Source of the DNA: Talinum fruticosum
Taxonomy: Eukaryota; Streptophyta; Magnoliopsida; Caryophyllales; Talinaceae
Direction of reading: 5' to 3'
Length of the DNA: 64,000 nt
Assembly: GCA_021018815.1 (NCBI GenBank)
Contig: JAITYX010000089.1
Coordinates: 1,178,001-1,242,000 of the forward strand
Shown here: piece after piece, positions 36,031-48,476 of the stretch
Layout of the letters: each line of letters starts with the position of its first letter
Position numbering within the stretch: position 1 is the first letter of the stretch
Notes under the pieces: generated by a model
Told to the model about the DNA's origin: nothing
What the model saw: only the letters and a program-made list of their open reading frames with translations
Database searches by the model: none
Translations under genes and position numbers: made by a program

Positions 36031-39000
36031 ATTTGCTTTCCCTCCTTCCCCAACCTATTGCCTTCATTGATAGCTTTGTGTATAGCCCAATAGAGTGGAA
36101 GGGTAAACTAAAAACAATCTTTTTTTTTTTTTTTTTTGAAAAAGATAAGAATGGAGAGAAAAGAAGAAGAGGGAAAAGAATCCCAAGTGATAGAAGAAGA
36201 ATAACCGAGCCCATATTTAGCCACCCAATCCGCAGCTCTATTACCCTTCCGGTAGACATGTCTGAATAAGGACATGATGACAGCTCATGAGATAAAAACT
36301 AAAAACAATCTATTAAGGTGATAGAATAGATTTTTCAAAAAGGAAAAAAAAAAAAAGAATGGAAGACTATTGTACATTGAAGGAGTGTTGTTTTGCTGAA
36401 GATTGTAAGGTCTAAAAATCCATCCATTATGATAACCAATATAACACAAATCATTTCCTACCCACTCGCCCATTAATTCAACTTTTAATTAATATAGAAT
36501 TTGAATATGACAAGCCTTTCTAAACAAGAAGATTCGGGTTCGAATCTCCTCAATCTCTGTTATTTGAACTCTCCTTTGTACTGCATAAGATGGTCAATCT
36601 CCTCTGCACTACTAGCTACTTCTTCAGAAAGTCGGCTCTACCTAGTGACCCTAAATCCACTTCCTGAATTATTTTTTACATAGAGTAAATTTCTTCTTTT
36701 GACAGTTGAACTCAGCTGAATTATACATTATGTAGACACCATATTTCTTACAATATCAATTTAGCATCCTATAGACTACAATATCTCTCACATTATCAAG
36801 TTCTGATATATACTCTTGACTGTTTATGTGCTCATCTACAAAGACATAGGAACATCTGGTATTCTGAAAGCAGTTGTGCGCTTCAAAATTTCTAATATAA
36901 TGCACATCAGATGTGATAGGAAAGGTAATTAACAATCCATTAACATTGGCTACAGCCTACATATATCAGAACTCAGAAGTGGTCTAATTTGCATGCAGAT
37001 TTTCATGCTGAATCTGAAGGTAAGACTCTACGTTTAATCAGCAAACTGTTGAGCATGATCAGTTACATTTGTTTTGAGCAAACATATTGTATATGTATGA
37101 ACAGACATACATTACACTAGGGTTCTCCGGGCCTGTGTGTTTGATATGATGCTTAAGTCATATGTGCAATTTATTTGCTCGTTGTACTGTGGTGTCAAAG
37201 TGCCATACAACATTGAAGTCAGCAACTCGCCTGCAAAATTTGTATATGGAAATTCTAGCTGAACTATGACTTGCTAGAACAGAACACATCAACACACTAG
37301 TTATGCAAAGTTTGGAAATAAAGACCAAGTCATTCCTGCAGGCTTGCATAATAATCAGATCAAATAAACAAGGAAGTTTACTGTAGACACCGGCCTTCCC
37401 CCTAACCGTGGACGGGCAATGGTTCCTACACATACCTAATCAAATCTAAATTTACACCCCACAACCACAGGGTCCTGCCTAAGCAAGGTGTTGGAGAGGA
37501 GGCGGGAGTGGCTAGATGATAGTATTACAACCGAATTGTAAAAGAAGTTGGATTTGCTGTTAGACCCGAGCTTAAGAACTACAATGATAGCTATATATGT
37601 TATATGGACAGTTCGCTTAGAGGAATTTCATACTATAGCTCATGCATATGAACAGTTCAGTGAAAAAGAGAAAACCAATGTGTCATTTTCTTCTCTAGTT
37701 ATTCAGTCAATCATAGACAAAAGAACCACGGATGATAGTCATATAATGAAAAACATAAATATCCATCAAACCGCAAATCGTGGCCAAACTCCACCAGACT
37801 TTCTGGGGGTTAGTTTCGCTTGTGGCGCTCCATACTCCAGACTTGGAACAGGTAAGTGATTGGATATAGATAAGTCCTGGCATTTGTTATCTCTCCATCT
37901 CGCTCTCTCTCTCTCTCTCTCTGCTCCTGTAGACTAATTGATGTTCCCCCTGGTGGGCTTGATTGGGGCACGAAAAGGCAAAATGGGAAGAATGTGAACC
38001 AATTATTGATTGATTAAACAGGTATCTAAATTCACACATAACTATTCCCTCGAAAGCACTCTTTTAAGATGTTTTCTGGCCAAACCCATGATGAGATTAA
38101 CTTCCTCGCCCCCTCCACCCAACTAACTAAATACCTGCTTCCTCTTCAAACTTTGACAGCTTCTAACTTTGCTTGAGTCAACAGAATTAATGCAATTTTA
38201 CAAGAAATACGACTGTGTATATTGACTGCATTACCCCGTATCTTGACTTTAGTGAAGTTCTTATCGACGTATTTTAATCCATGCCAACATGACAATGTCC
38301 ATGATGCCAAAGTTATCAGAATCTCTCCCCACAAGTTCAGCATGTTTCACATTCGGGTGATCCGAGAGAGAGCATCCAGCTTGATTGACATGATGTGCAT
38401 GTAAATGCTCTATAATTTGCGTGGCTTAGAGGATTATATTTGATAATGAGACATCAAAGGGGGCCAGTTAGCATCAAATATTTCCATCCAATTCCACTCA
38501 AACTCCTCCATTGAGGCATAAAGCATGCAATATGTCCCATCAATTTACCATATAATGTGCAGAAAGTGACCAAAAAGAGCCATGTTCTTCTATCCATATA
38601 ATTAGGGAATAAGAAAAGAAAAGAAAAGAGATGATGGTGAAAAGAATGAGACTGACACTACAGCTAACTGAATCTGATGACTGCCCAAGTCAAGTCAATT
38701 TAGCAAAGTTGACTAAATATAAAGTACAATTCAATCAGTCATTTCATCCCATGCCATTCTATATATGCTGTGCAGAATTATTTGTGGCTCATAGTCTGCA
38801 GATTTTGCACCCATCCCAAATTATGATATAATAGAGTGCTTCTTTTATTTGACCAACAATTATGCCATGTATGATGAGTATGATTTGTGTAATATACTGT
38901 AATTGCCAGTAAAAGTCCACTTGGATTCATTTATGTACATTACTGAATTAATTTACTGCTGTCTACCAAATATAATACTCCGTGTTTATTTTCGAGAGTA

Positions 39001-39640
39001 ACTATTTTTCTTTTTTGACGGTTCTATAAACTATAATTGTAAGTCCATCGCATATTGATCTTTTTGAATAAAAGGGTACTACTACTATTTACATATGTAT
39101 TTCCTCAAATCCCGCTTACGAACCATGTATCTAGGCATCGTTGGTTAAGCGTACAGGTGTTTGGGTGGGGGGTGTTAAGACCAAATTATGATAGACTGCC
39201 ATTGACAACTTCTCTGAGAGCATATCTCATACCACCACCTCATAGGTTTTTCCCCCTATATGTATAAATGGCCAGGAGAGAGGGATAACATCAGATGGTG
39301 AAAGGCCTGTAAACTTGAGGACATAGTGGTGGTCCTGGTTCCTTTGAGTTATACTGCTATTTCTTTTCATATATTCCCTCATTTTTTGAAGCTGTATATG
39401 TAGCTCTATGTATACCATCCCTTTTTTCCCATCACTTTCTCTGGAATTTATCCATATTTCCTTTTGTTTCTTCATTAATTTGTACCTATTTCCTATAAAA
39501 ACAAACAAATATATATATATATATATAAGCATAGTCAGCATAAATCAGGGGCTTTCTTCGGCTTAAGGAATTGACATTTTTTTCCTGACAAAACATGTTG
39601 AAAAGATCTGTATAGACCAAATTCGAACTTAGTTTATACG
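36031..39640. other. Intergenic, no recognised genes
   Basis: The region contains poly-T/A tracts (36120, 36340), a (CT)n run near 37897-37922 and a (TA)n run near 39510-39530. Short reading frames on either strand show no family I recognise. Confidence 0.45.
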
Positions 39641-39652
39641 TTGATAACACAG

Positions 39653-39871
39653 GTTGAAAGGGTTTTGGAGCTGAAAGATTTCACACAAGATGTCAGTTTT
39701 CCAGGAGTTACATCTTCATATATATATGCTAGTAAGGGCCAGAGCTATGTGGAGCTTACCGGAGTCTCTGACACTCATACCGATATACAAAGTTTCAAAA
39801 CCGGCCACAAATTGAGGATAGATTGCATGCGAGACCCGACTTCTTGGTCTAAGCTTGGCTTATTGCCACAG
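39653..39871 (+). other. Orphan exon-like open segment of 73 codons
   Basis: A phase-0 open stretch of 219 bp is bounded by an AG acceptor (AACACAG|GTTGAA) and a GT donor (CCACAG|GTATAT). It reads VERVLELKDFTQDVSFPGVT, then SYIYASKGQSYVELTG and ends SWSKLGLLPQ. The composition looks protein-like, but no neighbouring exon or family is recognised. It may be a gene fragment carried by a transposon, or chance. Confidence 0.25.
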
Positions 39872-42800
39872 GTATATATAGTGCATATCAAAGTTTTGAC
39901 CGAAGCCTACTTAAGGTAATGTTACACAGTCTTATTTTTTGATTGCATGATCTACGTTGAAAATGACAATAGCATATGTTACGAGCATATGATATCACTC
40001 CTACGTCCAAAACTTTCTTGCCCAAAAAAGGAAAAAAAAAGAGAATAAATTATGAATTGAATAGCTAAAATATGTATATAATACGGTCAAATATGCTATA
40101 GTCTAATACATAGAAATAAAGTTCACTTTCGCTATAATTGATAGAAAGTTCACTCTCTTTTGGACAGATGGAAAGTATGCTATTGTCTACAAGCTATGTT
40201 ATGTCACTACAAGAATGCTCTCAAATAAGGACGAGAAAAATCAACGGAAAAATACCCTCAAGTTTATTTGACAAATATAGGGAGGACTATCACGGGGTAC
40301 TCAGGAAAAAATTGACTAGTCGACATAGAAAAAACAAATCGCTTATTTATTTCTTATCATGAGTTACTTAATATGGCTAACGAGAAAATATAGGTATATC
40401 TCTTAAAAGAAAGGTCATTTATGTATTATTATTATCTTTCATAAGAAAATAAAAACATAACGATTAAACATACCAATTAATTTATGTTGATTTTCTTCAT
40501 TTTTATGCTCAAATTTTCATATTCGATTAATAATATATAGTATCAAGTTAATTAAACATCTAATATAAGAGATCAAATACGCGGTATTAATTAATATATA
40601 GAAATTGTGAAAATTTCGTATCATTTAATGTAAGGTAGGGCTCGATTATTAGCTTCCATCGTATTGATTCTTTCCAATGTGGATTTCTATTATTTCTATC
40701 CGTTATCTATGTGAGATGTGGGTCCAATTTTTTTTTTTTTTTTTGGGGGGTTATAAAATATGAAATATCCATGAAGATATTGGCAAACATAGTTAGGGGA
40801 ATAAGCTTTATCCCTAAGGGATCTTCAACAACCTCCAACAAATGCATTTGCATGCATGGGTTACGTTGGATCATGATCACCACCCATAAATTTAACCAAA
40901 TTTCATCGGATTTCTAGGGCTTCAATTTGTCATTTTCCTTCACACTTGTAATGTGCCCTTCATGCAAAAAGTAAAACCCTTTTTTATGTTTTTTTCCCGC
41001 ATAATTAACACCCCGATTCCGTTCTTAAGATATATATATTAGATCATTTAACTATCAATTAACATATAATTTCATTCTTAAAATATATTTCCTTACTCGA
41101 CTAAGATTATATCAGATTATGCCTTCAACTTTAAACCATCAAAAATATATAGAAATTAAAAGATACTGTCGTAAATTTCATAACCATTGTGTCACTATAT
41201 ATCACAATTACTTTCATTTATTTTTCCTCTCCACCTATACGTTTTTTTAAAATCTCTTCCTTCTTTTCCCTAGACTAGAAATGCCCAATAGATGCATGAA
41301 CTTTTTGACCCTATGGTTTACGTCCTTCAGTACGGAAATAAAGGCCCCACAATGCAAACCAGGGGCTATACATGGTATTATAGGATAGACAATGTTGAAA
41401 GATTGTAACCCTCGATCGATGGCAGATTTAGAAATTAAATATTTCAGAAAAAAAAAACAATACATATATAATTTTTATGATCTATATATTGAGGTCATTA
41501 TATATATGTATTTAATTTTTTTCTTTACGTCAATTTTATTTCTTGAAAACATTTTTTTCTTAGCTTACAGTTTAATGACGGATTTTGTTGTAGAGTATCA
41601 TAAGGTGTGCGTATTTCATGTGTATTTTCTTGGAGGGGGTTGCATTAATGGAGTTGAAATTAAAACTTGAGATTCACAACCAAAAAAATCTACCTATTAG
41701 AGATCTGATGGCTCTTTCAGGTTGATTTATGTATTGCCTATGTTTGCACGGCTCAATCTTTCCATCTAGTTTGCCACCGTGTGTATATATAAAAAAATGT
41801 TACTTATTTTTTCATCGTAAGTTAACAATATGACCTACAAGCGTATTTAAATTTAAGGCCGGGTTATCTTTTATTGTGAAATATGTGTCAAAGTTAACAG
41901 TCTTTTAATGTTACACTTTTTGTCGTTTGTTGTATCAAGATAATAAGTTGATAATATACGTACACGTGTTATAATTTAGAAAACTTAACCGACAAAATGA
42001 CAATTATTAAAGTTCAAAACAAAGAGAAAAAGTAAAAAATATTATCAGAAAGAAGAACATGAGAGTTTTGTATCGAATTGTTTTGTCAACAGGAACACCA
42101 AACAGACAAACCACGTCGTTTTATTCATTATTATAGAAGTTTCACAAATAATGCAGTTTTGACCGTATGTTTTTTTTTTGTTGTTTCATATTGACACAAT
42201 GATCATCCGTAACGTATAACATGTACACACTGATTATGATGGAATAAGTTTCACGAATAAAGCTATTGCTCCTCATCATAGCCGAAACACAAAAGGAAGC
42301 AATCATAATCTTGTCGAAACAGAAAACCATGACGCTAAAAAGAGAATATAATTATGCCGACGACAAAAATATCTATGATCATGCAATCATTGAAAGAATC
42401 TCGTTTTTATGTTTATCGGTTATTCAAACGAGAATAGTAAGTAGAATGTGATTATTAAATCTATCAAGACATATACCCGGAACTTAACTAAACCAACTCG
42501 ATGGCTAACTAAGGATGCATTCACGTTTGACAAGTAATTGGATGAATGGATATGGATGGATGAGTGAACGAGAAACTCATGATCACAAGGGATATCGATG
42601 TGTAGGGGTCAGTCAGTCAGTCAGTCAGTCACCTCCTCACACGAGCTTCAATTGTCAAACACAAAACGTAGAGGAAAGTAAAAAGAAAAGCATTTTGGTA
42701 AGCTAAGAATCTCCCAATAAAGCAAAAGTAACGAACAAGGATCCTTACATTGCATGCCCCCACCCTCTCTGTCTCCGTTTGATATTTTCCCTCCAGGTCA

Positions 42801-43120
42801 ATCTGACAAGTGCACAAAACCCAGAAAAACCCAGAAACCCAGAAAAGAAAAACGCAGAAAATGAATTGGTAAATGGTGGTAATTGAGTGGTTTGATTTTT
42901 CTTCTGGGTATGATTAATTTTAATTTGGATTAATATATAGTATGAAAAAGAAGCGTTACTGCACGTACAGAAAGAATGAATGAGGATACAGAGACAGACA
43001 AATTCGGGAGACGAAGAAAAATACCAGCAGTATATATTGTTACAAAACCACTATTCTCACTTTTAAAACAGGGGGAAAAATTAAAATTTAAGCTTCAGAA
43101 AATATCACCCCTTATTTTTC
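39872..43120. other. AT-rich intergenic DNA upstream of the WRKY gene
   Basis: I see no genes here. Poly-T (40728) and other simple tracts are present, plus a CAGT repeat near 42608. Confidence 0.45.
42608..42630. repeat. (GTCA)n tetranucleotide microsatellite
   Basis: About five and a half uninterrupted GTCA units. Confidence 0.9.
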
Positions 43121-43126
43121 CCCCAC

Positions 43127-43134
43127 TATAAATA
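43127..43134 (+). promoter_or_regulatory. TATA box of WRKY gene
   Basis: TATAAATA lies 194 bp before the WRKY ATG, with a CT-rich leader between. Confidence 0.6.
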
Positions 43135-43320
43135 CTTCAACAATTTCACCACATTTTTCCATCACCAGAACCTCCTCTCTCCTAAAGTCAGCGCGATTCT
43201 CTTTTTCTCTCTCTCTTTCTTGCCTCACCCCTTGCTCCCACCATTGAAACACCAAAAAATTCCCAGATAAGAATTCCTAGAAAATCATCCTCCCCCTCCC
43301 AAGAAAGACCAAAATTTAAA

Positions 43321-44801
43321 ATGGGAGAAATGGAGGAAAACAATGACACCTGGTCTTTACTAGCTGTAGTTAGAGAGTGCACCAGGAAAGTTAGAGACAG
43401 AGCTCCTACTCCTCTTGACTCTATAACCCTGCCCCACACCCTGACACCCGAACCCGCCTTTGAGACCCATCCGGACTCCGCCTTCATCGTTAACAACCCG
43501 GGTTTTGACCATTCGCTTGGCCCTTTCTTAGCTTACAACAACACCGGCTCGTTCGATGAGCTGGTGGATTTCTACAAACCTTTCTTGGTCCAGTCACCCC
43601 CTACTTATGTAACTCCTGACTCACTTGGTTCGTTACCAAAAGCTGACACTGGGTCCGATTCTGGTGGGGTGCCAACCATAGAACCCCACCAGAATTCGCA
43701 CCAGCAGCATCAGCTTCAGGAAGCTGATGCTGCTGGTGTGGCTACTTTTCAGCCGCATGATGATCAGCAGCAGATGCTTCTTCAACAGCGAAGCTTTCAA
43801 AGTCGAAGGCCCATGCCTGGCTCTTGCCCTGTTGGTATCCATAAGAAAAAGTAACGTTCAGAAAAGAAAGAAAGCCTTTATCTCCTTAATTTTCTTTCTA
43901 GGAAAAGTTGTTGGCTTTTTCATTAATTTGGCAGTTGTTTTTTGCAGGAAGTTTGAAGAGAGGATAGTGTGTAGGATGAGACTGGATGAGCTATCCGAAG
44001 ACAAATGGGCATGGCGGAAATACGGCCAAAAACCCATCAAGGGCTCTCCTTATCCAAGGTAAGTAATAGTTCAACATATTCTCTCTCCATCTCTAGAATT
44101 CTCTCTCTCTCTCTCTCTCTGGTGCTGAGTGAAGTTCGAAATCACAGGAACTACTACAGGTGCAGCAGCTCAAAGGGATGCACAGCCAGGAAGCAAGTGG
44201 AGCGGAGCCCCGTTGACCCGAATACCTACCTCGTCACGTACACGGGTAACCACTATCACGCCCGCCCGCCCCTCCGCAACTCAGCCCGGGTAAACCGCCA
44301 GCCGGACCCCACGAGCTCACCCGAGGGAGAGTCCGAACCGCCCTCCAACCCAGCTGCTCCCGCTCCTGATCAAAACGGGTCAGGGGATCCCGTGGGAAAG
44401 AACGGGAATGAGGATCAGGAGGAGGAAGGGGACGACGACGAGGTTGATCTGATACCGAACTCGATGGCGGACCCAGAACTGCTGATGGGGATGGAGCGGC
44501 TGATGAAGGATCATCAGAGGTCAGGAGGAGAGAGAAAAGTGGTGGTAGTAGTCGTAGTAGTAGTGTTGGAAATGGGTACAAGGAAGACGAGATGATGATG
44601 ATGATGAAGGAGATAGGGTCGGACCCGGATGTGAACCTGGGGCTGGTGGTGAGAGGAAACGGGTTGTGTCTTGGGATCCAACAAAGGGAATTGGATTCTT
44701 CTTCTCCAACAACGCTGGCGGCGGCGCATGAGTCGCCGAGTGGTCGGGGCCGCAACATTTGGGATAATGGGATCATTAGCCCACAAACCTTCCTATTTTA
44801 A
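43321..44801 (+). CDS. WRKY transcription factor, group II (IIe-like, WRKY22/27/29 type)
   Basis: Three exons: 43321-43850, 43948-44058 and 44148 onward, GT-AG. The N terminus (WSLLAVVRECT...FDELVDFYKPF) resembles WRKY22/27-like proteins. The DNA-binding domain is split by the usual phase-2 intron after SPYPR: WAWRKYGQKPIKGSPYPR then NYYRCSSSKGCTARKQVERS, with the C-x5-C ... H-x-H zinc ligands (NHYHARP). An acidic stretch follows (EDQEEEGDDDE). Read literally, exon 3 turns into a run of valines and stops at 44595. One base later the frame continues as SGGSSRSSS, GYKEDEMMMMMKEIGSDPDV and ends PQTFLF at 44801. One A missing from the run at 44535-44538 explains this; restored, the protein has about 431 residues. 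IIe WRKYs act in MAP-kinase-linked defence and senescence; the exact orthologue is uncertain. Confidence 0.88.
44099..44120 (+). repeat. (CT)n microsatellite in WRKY intron 2
   Basis: A CT run in the 89-bp intron, upstream of the acceptor. It may serve as part of the pyrimidine tract. Confidence 0.8.
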
Positions 44802-47800
44802 TTACTACAACCTTCGTTTATAGTAGGATTATTCCCTACTTAATTATACTAATTAAGTAGCTAATCCGAGGGGAGAAATAGGAAAGAGTTGCTGTTGCCT
44901 TTTTATTTTTATTTTTATTTTTTTACTTCAGAAAAAAGAATTAGGGTGGGAATAATTTTTCATTGGGTAAAAGTCTCCTCCAGCCAATGAAAATATCGAT
45001 TCCTTCCTTTTTTAACCTTTTTATTTTCGTGTAAAAGTTTCCCTTCTTCCCTTGAATGTTACAAACAAAAAGAAATGTTAATTAGAGTAAATTTTCGGTG
45101 CATATTCTTCCTACCTTTTATAAACATATTATATACGAACCGTGTCATTTTTATACAAGTTAAATCAGTCTTCTTTATTCGGCCGGTTCGAGAGAAGTAT
45201 TATTTGTATTGAATGAAACACTTGTCAAAATTTTTTTATTATTTGTTTCTTACGAGGTTTTTCAAAATATATAGTCGTATAATTTGGTTTTAATGAATAA
45301 CATATATCTCCTCCTGATTTTTAGCAATAATGTCTCCAATCAAAATCAAGTCAAATCGATTTACTAACAGTATACATTCAACCTTCCAAACCTACCTCGA
45401 AAATAATATTGAATATTACTTTGACTCAAACTTAACCTCTTTCTCTCATTTTACTACACTATTATGTCTTTCACCAATTAAATCACTTTTTATTTTTTAA
45501 TAATCTCAATAAAGTTCATTTAAACTCATATACACTAGTAGTCCTCAAGTGTTTTCTTTACTCTCCTCTATATACAACTAGTAATATTAATTAATTAAAA
45601 CATACCCACCATATTTAACTTCATAACACTTTTCATCCTAATCCATGGAACGAATGTTTTGTGTCTTCTAAAGACAAACAGGGTAGTAAAAATCAACATC
45701 GATTTATCAATCTATCTCTAAAAACTTTATGAATTCGTCTAATTAATTAACATCGATTAGTAATGTGGACCATACCACCACCAGTTTTGATGGTCTCGGG
45801 CTCGGTTGTTTAAGCTTCCGAACCATTTTGAACACTTGAAAGGCATTCACTTCAGTCAAGGGTTATTATATTGTGAATTATTTGGCATATATATATATAT
45901 GTACAATTAGACCGAGTCAAATTAATTTTGTTGCATGAGATTATTTTATTACCGGACAAAATCGACAGCATATGATTGTCATAAACTATATATATTTTTC
46001 ATATTTGTTACGAGACAAAACTTAATTAGTTATAGAGTAAAGTTTCATATGTCATCCACGAAGTTGGTGAAGAATCTAGCGAGTATTTTGGTGCTCAACT
46101 TCACAAAAGTTTTGTATAAATGCATATTTAATTAGGCCAACTTGTTCCTCTAATTGTATCTTAATCATTAGATTAGGGTATTATTAACAGATGTCACATT
46201 ATTTGCTGTGACCTAATGGTTTGGGTGGGAGTATATAGGCATATTTTACTCCACTTTACATATTAATCTATAATTTTTAAACTCTTTTTTGAGGGATTGA
46301 AATTAACTATAAATTTTGTTGAAAAAACAACTTATTCCATCTATAAATTGTATATTTTTTCGATTATATGTGAAATCAGATTAAACCCTTTGTGTTAGTT
46401 TATATATGTTAACTCGTCTAGTTTTCAATTAAAGTTTATGTTGAAATAAAAAAATAACAATATAAAAATATTGGTTTTGATCAAAATTAGGTTATTTTCC
46501 GTTCTCTTTGAGTAGTTTCTAAATTGAGTTACATCGTCCCCGACTTTAAAATCAACCAGGTCTTTTTGGGGTAGTTTAGTAGTATAATAACTACTTTTCA
46601 GAAAAGAAGACCACAATTTGATTCTACATATAGACTGTATATGTGAGTAAAGTTTATCCACGAGGTTGTTTTGGAAAAATATGTCATCAATCTTAGGCAT
46701 ATGCATGACAAATGAATCAATAATTACACATGAAATTAAAAGAATTAAACAAAATGAGGGTTTTTTACTATTCTTGGAGTCTTGTTGTTTGGTTGCGTGC
46801 TGTCTTGTGGAGTCCATTCCTTGTCTTAATTTGGTTGGAAACTTGGAATTCATTCATTAGCATAATAAAGTCACCCACAAATTCACATCACTGTCATCAT
46901 CTGTACAATTCCTCAAGCAGGAACAACTTAAAAACCAGCAGAAACTGTTCACCAATACCGATCAACTCATTCTGGGAAATAGAATTTTACCCCAACGTGT
47001 GAACAGTTAAAATATTAATCCCCAAATGGTAAGTATGGACTGATATGATGCATTAATTCATGATGTATATTCCATCCTGCATTTTCTGATGTACATATGT
47101 ATATGCTGCAGAGCCAAAACAAAGGAGATAATGAATCTGAACCTGTATGGCATCATACAGATACAGTACACATTGATGAACCCAGAGCCAGATGTCTTAT
47201 GTCTTAACTGTTTTACAGATTTACAGACTGTAAGACTATTCTCTATGCAATATAGAATATACCATTTTGGAATGTATTCAAATTGACCCATGCCCTGTGA
47301 GAAAGAATGTCAAAGGGCAGTAAAATTGGGCGTGAGGGTCTTAGATTCAGCAAAACTAACCCGAAGAAGTTTAGATCCATGCTTGACCCTACGTTGGAAA
47401 TACCCAAGTTGACTTGAATTGAATTAAACTAAATTGTAACTGGTTCTCGGAAGTTATTTCTCTTGACAAGACAAACTATATAGTGGACCAAATATTGAAA
47501 AGTTATAAAGAATAGGAAGGTCAGAGAACGTAGCTATTATTACTAGGGCGAACTCGCATTGGTGGTAAACGTAGAAACTTGTGAGTTTAAATTTTTTATA
47601 TATCTGATTGCGAATTTGAGATAACTGAAAAAGTCCCATCCAAATAACTATTCGAAGTTGGATAAATGGGCTTGATTCCTGTTGGCCAATTTTAGCAGAG
47701 AATAAGGATTGGGCTTTGCAGCAAAGAACAAAATTGGTTTTGGGCCTTGTTTTGAGATAAATTTTGATTTCTTGCGAGTATTAGACAGACCATAGGTTGG

Positions 47801-48290
47801 ATGGGCTTAGCATGGCCCAAGTATGGATCAAGCCCAAGTGAGCTAACCCATTGATTAACCTGGTAGGGTTCCTCTCGGCATACCAAATTGGACAAGCCGA
47901 GCTAGTTCACAAGTTCATAGTTTGACCCGATTTGACATGTTGACTCAGCCCCGGAAAAAGGATAAGCTCGTATATGTATAACAAACCTTCAAGAATAGTA
48001 CCTAAACTCTTTCGATAAACTAATAAATGTTGGGAACATATACATTTTTTCGATTATTTTCCAAATATTGTAATACCTTTTCTTCTCTGTCTTAAAGAAG
48101 AAAGGAAAGAATGAAAAGAAGTTTCTTCCGCAAGGCTGTTGTTTGCTTTTGTTATTCTTCCTAGTCGTTTCCTTATAAGTTTCAGGGAAAGTGAGATGCA
48201 GGGGAGGGAAAAGAATCCATAAATAAACAAAAAATAATTTTAATCCGATTTAAATTTGTAGTATTAAATTAAATTAATTTTAGGCGAAGA
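44802..48290. other. Intergenic, no recognised genes
   Basis: AT-rich DNA with simple tracts. Short frames (for example 46425-46853 minus) lack recognisable domains. Confidence 0.45.
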
Positions 48291-48355
48291 CTTCTGTTTG
48301 GGAAGTTTTTCACTTGGCCTCTATTTTCCGTCCAAAAGGAGACGCCCATTGGTTG

Positions 48356-48363
48356 TTTATATA
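48356..48363 (+). promoter_or_regulatory. TATA box of SGT1
   Basis: TTTATATA lies about 120 bp before the SGT1 ATG and is followed by a (CT)n leader at 48423-48445. Confidence 0.5.
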
Positions 48364-48476
48364 CCCCTTCAATTATCGCCCTCTCTCCCTCCTCAAGTCA
48401 ATTCCACTTCCAAAGCACCCTCACTCTCTCTCTCTCTCTCTCTCATACGTTCCAGAGAGTTCCGAAATCGGCAGCA

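Noticed and set aside
36530..36560. B-box-like GGGTTCGAATCTCC as a second SINE or tRNA
   Set aside because: No A box at the right distance and no similarity to the HMA-D insert beyond the motif.
37548..37859. 103-residue frame on the plus strand as a gene
   Set aside because: No recognisable domain, promoter or splice context; composition is like surrounding intergenic DNA.
43850..43947. Reading through WRKY intron 1 (frame giving SIRKSNVQKRKK)
   Set aside because: The KRKK-like stretch is tempting, but it needs a frame change and runs into hydrophobic intron sequence; the GTAACG donor and TTTGCAG acceptor give a clean in-frame junction.
44234..44786. Antisense frames of up to 180 residues over the WRKY gene
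   Set aside because: They are shadows of GC-rich WRKY exon 3; the sense strand has the WRKY domain and splice sites.
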